DNA from: Clostridiaceae bacterium
GTDB taxonomy: Bacteria; Bacillota; Clostridia; Oscillospirales; Butyricicoccaceae
Length of the DNA stretch: 18,355 nucleotides
Assembly (NCBI GenBank): GCA_018383195.1
Contig: JAGZOP010000042.1
Coordinates: forward strand, 1 to 18,355
Direction of reading: 5' to 3'
A program made the translations under genes and the position numbers. Shown here piece after piece: positions 14,821 through 18,355 of the stretch; the first letter of the stretch is position 1; each line of letters starts with the position of its first letter. Below the pieces are notes generated by a model. It was given only the letters and a program-made list of their open reading frames with translations, was not told the DNA's origin and ran no database searches.

Positions 14821-14860
14821 CCGCCGGGTGCTTGCAAAGCCGGCGGCAGAGTGCTACAAT
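14821..14860 (+). promoter_or_regulatory. MFS gene promoter with an inverted repeat around the -35
   Basis: TTGCAA (14832-14837), a 17-bp spacer and TACAAT (14855-14860), with TGC before the -10. CCGCCGG (14821-14827) and CCGGCGG (14840-14846) form a 7-bp inverted repeat that brackets the -35, a position where a repressor could block RNA polymerase. Confidence 0.6.
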
Positions 14861-14901
14861 CAAAACCGTGTGAAAATGGGTGAAATAAGGGGGAAATCTT
14901 C

Positions 14902-16182
14902 ATGCAGTCCACCACAACCGCCGCGTGCAGCGAAACCACACGCCGGGTTTGTCCGGAAATGTATGCGACGCGGCTGTTTCTTTTGTGTGCAATGACCTAT
15001 ATCATCGGCTTATTTGGGCGGATGAGCTATGCCGCCGTGACCGTGGAACTGATTCTGGACGAGGGGTTTACCAAGGCGCAGGCGGGACTGATCGGCACGG
15101 CGCTGTTCGCGGTTTACGGGGTATGCCAGTTTTTCTCCGGCTTTCTGGGCGACCGGATTCCGCCGAAAAAGATGGTGTTTACCGGCGTATTTGGCTCCGC
15201 GGTGCTCAATATTGGGATGGGGCTGACCGCAGACTACCGTATGATGCTCGTGCTGTGGTCGGCAAACGGCGTATTCCAGTCGCTGATCTGGTCGCCGGTC
15301 TTTAAGGTGTTTTCCGAGGTGCTGCCGCCCGCCTACCGCAAGCGCGCGTGTTCCAATGCGGCGGCAACCTATCCGCTTGCAACCGTCATTACCTACCTGT
15401 TTGCAGCCATTGCGCTGCATACGCTGGGCTGGCGGTCGGTGTTTTTGCTGTCGGGCGTGCTGATGGTGGGTGCGGCGTTTTATTGGCTGCGCCGCATGGG
15501 TTGGTATGAACGGGAAATCGAGGCACACGGTCAGCTTGAGCATATCACCCTGACCGCGCAGGAGCAGGCAAGCGGCGGCTCACTGATGCAGGTGCTGATT
15601 GTATCGGGCGTGCTGTACGCCGTGGTCGGCGCGGTGACGCATGGCATGCTGCGCGACGGCATCCAGTCGTGGGTTCCCACATTTATGACCGAGAATTTCC
15701 ATTTCGGCGCATCGCTTTCGACCGCACTTGCCATTTTGCTGCCGCTTGTCAATATTACGGGTGTGGTGCTGACCAAGGCGATCGGCAAGCGCTGGATTCA
15801 GAATGAACTGAACGGCTCTGCCGCATTTTTTGTAGTAACGATTTTCTCGCTCGCGGCATTGGCGGTGCTGTGCAATACGAGCGCGGTCGGCTCGCTCACG
15901 ATGATGATTGTGGCGTCCACCTGTATGGTTGGCTCCAATATCATGCTGATTAACCTGATGCCGATTCATTTCGGCGCGATTGGGCGCGCATCTTCGGTGA
16001 CCGGTGTGCTCAACTGCTCGGCGTATCTGGGGTCTGCGCTGTCCTCTTACGGCATCGGCAAGGTGGCAGACGTCTGCGGTTGGCAGGCGGCGATTTATGT
16101 ATGGCTGGGATTTTCGGTGTTTGCGCTGATTACTGCGCTGATGGGGGCGCGGAAATGGGGCAAATACCGCAGGCAAATCTAA
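14902..16182 (+). CDS. Major facilitator superfamily transporter
   Basis: A 426-residue membrane protein with about twelve hydrophobic segments in two halves of six and a hydrophilic middle loop (about 200-225, GWYEREIEAHGQLEHITLT). The loop between helices 2 and 3 reads FLGDRIPPKKMVFTG, a variant of the MFS motif A (G-D-R...). The layout, with GLFGRMSYAAV in helix 1 and LIWSPVFKVFSE in helix 4, is like the organophosphate/phosphate antiporter (GlpT/UhpT) side of the family, but this is only a resemblance and the substrate is not known. The ATG has AAGGGGG about 8 bases upstream. The gene is monocistronic, with a well-defined promoter and a terminator shared with padR. Confidence 0.88.
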   Translation: MQSTTTAACSETTRRVCPEMYATRLFLLCAMTYIIGLFGRMSYAAVTVELILDEGFTKAQAGLIGTALFAVYGVCQFFSGFLGDRIPPKKMVFTGVFGSAVLNIGMGLTADYRMMLVLWSANGVFQSLIWSPVFKVFSEVLPPAYRKRACSNAAATYPLATVITYLFAAIALHTLGWRSVFLLSGVLMVGAAFYWLRRMGWYEREIEAHGQLEHITLTAQEQASGGSLMQVLIVSGVLYAVVGAVTHGMLRDGIQSWVPTFMTENFHFGASLSTALAILLPLVNITGVVLTKAIGKRWIQNELNGSAAFFVVTIFSLAALAVLCNTSAVGSLTMMIVASTCMVGSNIMLINLMPIHFGAIGRASSVTGVLNCSAYLGSALSSYGIGKVADVCGWQAAIYVWLGFSVFALITALMGARKWGKYRRQI

Positions 16183-16212
16183 AAAAACGCAAGGCAGATG
16201 CCTTGCGTTTTT
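16183..16212. terminator. Bidirectional terminator between the MFS gene and padR
   Basis: 14-base arms (16183-16196 with 16199-16212) of AAAAACGCAAGGCA type form a hairpin that carries A5 on one side and T5 on the other. It starts on the base after the MFS stop and lies 14 bases from the padR stop. Confidence 0.92.
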
Positions 16213-16226
16213 TCTATGGATGGGGA

Positions 16227-16631
16227 TTACGATTCTGCGGGGGATGCGGGTCTGCTTGCGAGAATTTTTTCAACGCCGCCCGAAAAACGGTTGTAAAATT
16301 CGAGCAGTTCCTGAAGATACGCCGCGCCTTCGGCGGTGATGCCGTAATATTGGCGCAGCCGTCCGTCCGGCGCCTTTTGTTTGCGGGTTTCACTGATGTA
16401 GCCAAAACGCACCATCCGGTAAATGACGGCGTAGGGAAACACAATCTGAAACTGTTCTTCGCTGCGGCGGAATAATTCCGCGGTGATTTCGTTGATGTAC
16501 ATCTCGCGCTCATTGAGCAGGAAAAGCACCAACAGTTCGGTGATTGCCTTCTTGAAATTGTTTTCCGTGCCAGCCAGAGAACCGCTCCTGGACTGGTTGG
16601 AATCTTCCGCAACGGAAACATTGTTTGCCAT
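16227..16631 (-). CDS. PadR-family transcriptional regulator
   Basis: A 134-residue DNA-binding protein. After a polar N-terminal tail (1-24), residues about 25-105 form the winged helix: TELLVLFLLNEREMYINEIT, then FPYAVIYRMVRFGYIS (recognition helix) and the wing RLRQYYGITAEGAAYLQELL, the classic PadR YYxIT-x-G-x-x-L pattern. PadR proteins are usually repressors, often of their own gene or of a neighbouring transporter. I chose the ATG at 16631 with GAGGAG about 10 bases upstream. A 25-bp stretch encoding TAELFRRS is repeated exactly in its leader. The convergent MFS gene is a natural candidate target but this is inference. Confidence 0.85.
   Translation of the reverse strand: MANNVSVAEDSNQSRSGSLAGTENNFKKAITELLVLFLLNEREMYINEITAELFRRSEEQFQIVFPYAVIYRMVRFGYISETRKQKAPDGRLRQYYGITAEGAAYLQELLEFYNRFSGGVEKILASRPASPAES
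16460..16484. repeat. 25-bp repeat, copy inside padR
   Basis: Exact match over 25 bases to 16665-16689, with an imperfect palindromic core GCGGAAT-A-ATTCCGC. This copy encodes residues 50-57 (TAELFRRS) of the PadR protein. Confidence 0.97.
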
Positions 16632-16664
16632 AATAATCTTTCTCCTCACATGACAGAATGGCGG

Positions 16665-16689
16665 CGCTGCGGCGGAATAATTCCGCGGT
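16665..16689. repeat. 25-bp repeat, copy in the padR leader
   Basis: Exact copy of 16460-16484 in the same orientation, lying 34-58 bases upstream of the padR ATG and downstream of the predicted promoter, so it would be transcribed in the leader. It could be an operator, an RNA element or a small local duplication. Confidence 0.97.
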
Positions 16690-16780
16690 CAGAGGGTGCT
16701 GCCTCTGTGCGGCCGGCGCAGCGAAAATATCCGAATGCGGTGGGCGAAGGGCATCTGCTGAAATCGGATGTCCTGTTTTC

Positions 16781-16809
16781 ATTATATCGCGTACCACAAA
16801 AATTTACAA
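16781..16809 (-). promoter_or_regulatory. Promoter of padR with a long leader
   Basis: On the minus strand TTGTAA (16804-16809), a 17-bp spacer and a perfect TATAAT (16781-16786). Transcription would start near 16774, leaving a leader of about 140 bases. The leader contains AGAGG/CCTCT (16690-16705) and ATCCGA/TCGGAT (about 16729-16769) inverted repeats as well as the 25-bp repeat. Confidence 0.65.
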
Positions 16810-16843
16810 GTGAAAACGCAATTTATTTATCATGAAAGGACAT

Positions 16844-17662
16844 TTAAATGGAAAGATGGTCGGAAAATTTGTCAAGAAAAGAATGTTTTTGACCGGATGC
16901 ATCTTTCCAGCCGAGCACCTTTTCGGTGTTGATATTTTTGACGGCATTCAGGATGTTGGCTTCTACCTGCGGGTTGTCCGCCGCGAGTGCGGCAATGAGC
17001 GCCTTGATTTCTGCGCGCTTGGTTTCCTCTTTTCGTTCCGAGGCGGGACAGCCGCAGGGGAGGAAGGTGAGTCCGCAGGCAGCTGCCCATGCGGAGACTG
17101 CGTGTTCCCGCACCATGCAGAGCGGGCGGATGAGTTCCATGCCCGGATAGTTTTTGCTTTGCAGGCGGGGCAGCATGGCTTGTACCTGACCGCCGTACAG
17201 CAGTCCCATGAGCACGGTTTCGATCGCGTCGTCATAGTGATGACCGAGCGCGATTTTATTGCAGCCGCGTTTCTGTGCTTCGGCATACAGATGGCCGCGC
17301 CGCATTTTGGCACATAGGAAGCAGGGGTGCGTGGACGCATGGTTGGCGGCAACACGCAGGACATTGGTTTCAAAGAATTCGACCGGCAGACCGAGGGTGC
17401 GGGCGTTCTCCTCGATGTGGGCGCGGTTTTCCGGGGCATAGCCGGGGTCCATGGCAAGGTAAACAAGCGAGAAGTCCATATGGCGCTGGTAGTTTTGCAG
17501 CAGTTTGGCGAGCAGCATGGAATCCTTGCCGCCCGAGATGCAGACCGCGATGCGGTCGCCGGGGGAAATCATGCGGTATTCGCGTAAGGCGCGGGAAAAC
17601 GGCGCCAACAGGGAACGGGAAAACTGCGTGGTGAGCGTGCGCTCGATGTCGATCTGGTTCAA
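16844..17662 (-). CDS. TtcA-like tRNA 2-thiocytidine biosynthesis protein (PP-loop ATPase)
   Basis: A 272-residue N-type ATP pyrophosphatase that adenylates a tRNA base and replaces oxygen with sulfur. The PP-loop SGGKDS is at residues 43-48. Cys114 and Cys117 (HPCFLCAKMRRGHLY) match the TtcA CxxC pair that binds a [4Fe-4S] cluster, and Cys203 or Cys205 (LPCGCP) can be the third ligand. LGHHYDDAIETVLM (139-152) is the conserved nucleotide-binding block. I chose a TTG start at 17662, 9-10 bases after GAAAGGGG. The frame extends upstream to 17812 but the added residues are atypical. Whether it modifies C32, as in Escherichia coli, is not shown by sequence. No terminator separates it from padR, so some read-through is likely. 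Confidence 0.87.
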   Translation of the reverse strand: MNQIDIERTLTTQFSRSLLAPFSRALREYRMISPGDRIAVCISGGKDSMLLAKLLQNYQRHMDFSLVYLAMDPGYAPENRAHIEENARTLGLPVEFFETNVLRVAANHASTHPCFLCAKMRRGHLYAEAQKRGCNKIALGHHYDDAIETVLMGLLYGGQVQAMLPRLQSKNYPGMELIRPLCMVREHAVSAWAAACGLTFLPCGCPASERKEETKRAEIKALIAALAADNPQVEANILNAVKNINTEKVLGWKDASGQKHSFLDKFSDHLSI

Positions 17663-17881
17663 AGATATGGTGCCCCTTTCTGAAAATACAGTTGATTTGT
17701 TAGTTATAATAGTATCATGCATCAAAAGAAGCGCGGTGTCAATGCCGCATTTCTGCATGATTTGAAGCGCATGCGGCGCGTATATGCAGCAATCCCTGCA
17801 TAAAAAGTGCAAAAAAGCGGAGATTGTGCAATATGTCTATTTTATGTCGAATTATTTTAGTTATTTTGGATATTGCATGTC
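17663..17881. other. Intergenic region upstream of the TtcA-like gene
   Basis: No gene supported. On the minus strand a perfect TTGACA (17737-17742) lies 17 bp from a poor -10 (CATGAT, 17714-17719), and TATAAC (17703-17708) is an alternative -10 without a -35, so the TtcA-like promoter is unclear. TGCAATAT (17827-17834) and ATATTGCA (17870-17877) form an exact 8-bp inverted repeat around an AT-rich centre. Confidence 0.5.
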
Positions 17882-17910
17882 TTGCATTTTGGGGGAAATC
17901 GCAGTATCCT
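17882..17910 (+). promoter_or_regulatory. Candidate promoter of the structured RNA
   Basis: TTGCAT (17882-17887), a 17-bp spacer and TATCCT (17905-17910). Transcription would begin near 17917. The -10 is only a 4/6 match. Confidence 0.4.
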
Positions 17911-17916
17911 TAATAC

Positions 17917-18060
17917 ATCAAAGGAAGCCAATACAAACGGCGATTAGGAACCCCGCAAGATCACGGCGCGGCGGACGACCTGCATTTACTTGCTCATATC
18001 ACCTCTTTTCTCTTCTTCTCAGGCAACTTCGCTCCATCGGGGCGAAGTTGTTCTTTTGTT
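17917..18060 (+). ncRNA. Candidate structured non-coding RNA (possibly 6S-like)
   Basis: This stretch has no credible reading frame but has a promoter-like start and a strong terminator at its end. It is much richer in G and C (GGCGCGGCGGACGACCTGC, 17964-17982) than the AT-rich DNA around it. Pairings seen: AGGAAG (17922-17927) with CTTCTT (18014-18019), and GCAAG (17955-17959) with CTTGC (17989-17993). These leave a large internal loop between a closing stem and an apical stem, the outline of 6S RNA, which mimics an open promoter and binds RNA polymerase. GGACGACCTGCATTTACTTG looks like the 3' bubble strand of 6S. At about 145 nt it would be short for 6S. The existence of an RNA is more likely than its name. 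Confidence 0.45.
18024..18057 (+). terminator. Terminator of the candidate RNA
   Basis: CAACTTCGC (18024-18032) pairs with GCGAAGTTG (18042-18050), the stem continuing through CC/GG into a 3-base loop, followed by TTCTTTTGTTT. Confidence 0.85.
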
Positions 18061-18106
18061 TAAAAAGATGCGAAAAAGAAAAAATAAAAAAATTTTGTTT
18101 TTCCTC

Positions 18107-18135
18107 TGGACAAAGTCCAAATTATGCGATATAAT
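18107..18135 (+). promoter_or_regulatory. Promoter of the tRNA-Leu pair
   Basis: TGGACA (18107-18112, 5/6), a 17-bp spacer and a perfect TATAAT (18130-18135), 24 bases before the first tRNA, a strong stable-RNA-type promoter. Confidence 0.8.
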
Positions 18136-18159
18136 AATATTCGCTACGCAGGAGAAAAT

Positions 18160-18244
18160 GCGGGTATGGCGGAATTGGCAGACGCGCCAGATTTAGGTTC
18201 TGGTACCGCGAGGTGTGCAGGTTCAAGTCCTGTTACCCGCACCA
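18160..18244 (+). tRNA. tRNA-Leu (anticodon UAG)
   Basis: Acceptor GCGGGTA (18160-18166) pairs with TACCCGC (18234-18240), followed by A and an encoded CCA (18242-18244). The anticodon stem CCAGA/TCTGG encloses TTTAGGT, giving anticodon TAG at 18194-18196, which can read CUN leucine codons. The long variable arm (class II) and the GGTTCAAGTCC T arm fit tRNA-Leu. Confidence 0.97.
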
Positions 18245-18260
18245 ATTCAAAATGAAATAT

Positions 18261-18346
18261 GCAGATGTGGCGGAATGGCAGACGCGCTAGCTTCAGGTGC
18301 TAGTGTTCGCAAGGACGTGAGGGTTCAAGTCCCTCCATCTGCACCA
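18261..18346 (+). tRNA. tRNA-Leu (anticodon CAG)
   Basis: Acceptor GCAGATG (18261-18267) pairs with CATCTGC (18336-18342), then A and an encoded CCA (18344-18346). The anticodon stem CTAGC/GCTAG encloses TTCAGGT, giving CAG at 18294-18296 for CUG codons. It has a long variable arm. It lies 16 bases after the first tRNA-Leu and shares its promoter. No terminator is seen before the window ends at 18355. Confidence 0.97.
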
Positions 18347-18355
18347 AAATCTCGA

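Noticed and set aside
16510..16797. A short minus-strand frame in the padR leader that contains TAELFRRS like PadR itself.
   Set aside because: The match comes only from the 25-bp repeat. Its start lies upstream of the predicted transcription start, it lacks a ribosome site, and it runs out of frame into padR.

Overview
The window looks like chromosome of a moderately GC-rich member of the Clostridia (Bacillota), perhaps an Oscillospirales-type gut anaerobe. The grounds are AGGAGG-type ribosome binding sites, TTG starts, short hairpin terminators with T runs, CCA-encoding tRNA genes, a WG-repeat/SLH envelope protein, a NifX-like/Mrp iron-sulfur carrier pair and the style of the FtsK protein. 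Genus-level placement is not supported by anything I can compute here. I see no phage, insertion sequence, integrase or CRISPR array.

Layout. (1) 1-3447, plus strand: the last codons of a probable electron-transfer flavoprotein alpha subunit and its terminator, then a DNA translocase FtsK/SpoIIIE, a heptamer-repeat intergenic stretch, and a small flavin-reductase-like protein. (2) 3445-5785, minus: a secreted WG-repeat protein with three C-terminal SLH domains and its own promoter. (3) 5828-12317, minus: one long run of genes. In transcription order these are a broken ABC exporter locus (start-less ATPase remnant fused to part of another protein, a permease with two frameshifts, an intact ABC-2 permease), a zinc-ribbon/YARHG membrane protein, an N-acetylmuramoyl-L-alanine amidase lipoprotein and peptide chain release factor 1, closed by a terminator. 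(4) 12400-12949, plus: a divergent small coiled-coil/zinc-ribbon protein. (5) 12967-14295, minus: NifX-like protein and Mrp/NBP35 ATPase. (6) 14323-14794, minus: a small acidic membrane protein. (7) 14821-16212, plus: an MFS transporter. (8) 16227-17662, minus: a PadR-like regulator with a long leader, preceded by a TtcA-like tRNA thiolation enzyme. (9) 17882-18346, plus: a probable structured RNA with its own terminator (a 6S-like RNA is possible), then two tRNA-Leu genes (UAG and CAG).

Most genes are housekeeping or envelope functions: chromosome segregation, peptidoglycan hydrolysis, translation termination, Fe-S cluster delivery and tRNA modification. TtcA-family enzymes carry an Fe-S cluster, so the Mrp/NifX pair and the TtcA-like protein share a theme, though nothing links them directly. 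The most unusual region is 8930-12430. There an ABC-2 exporter operon appears to be decaying: it has lost its ATPase core, carries two single-base frameshifts in one permease, and keeps a good promoter, tight translational coupling and an intact second permease. Other signals not explained by genes are a 39-nt perfect palindrome inside the amidase gene, a 25-bp exact repeat present both inside padR and in its leader, a pair of 11-bp palindromes spaced two helical turns apart before the zinc-ribbon/YARHG gene, and the candidate RNA before the tRNA genes.
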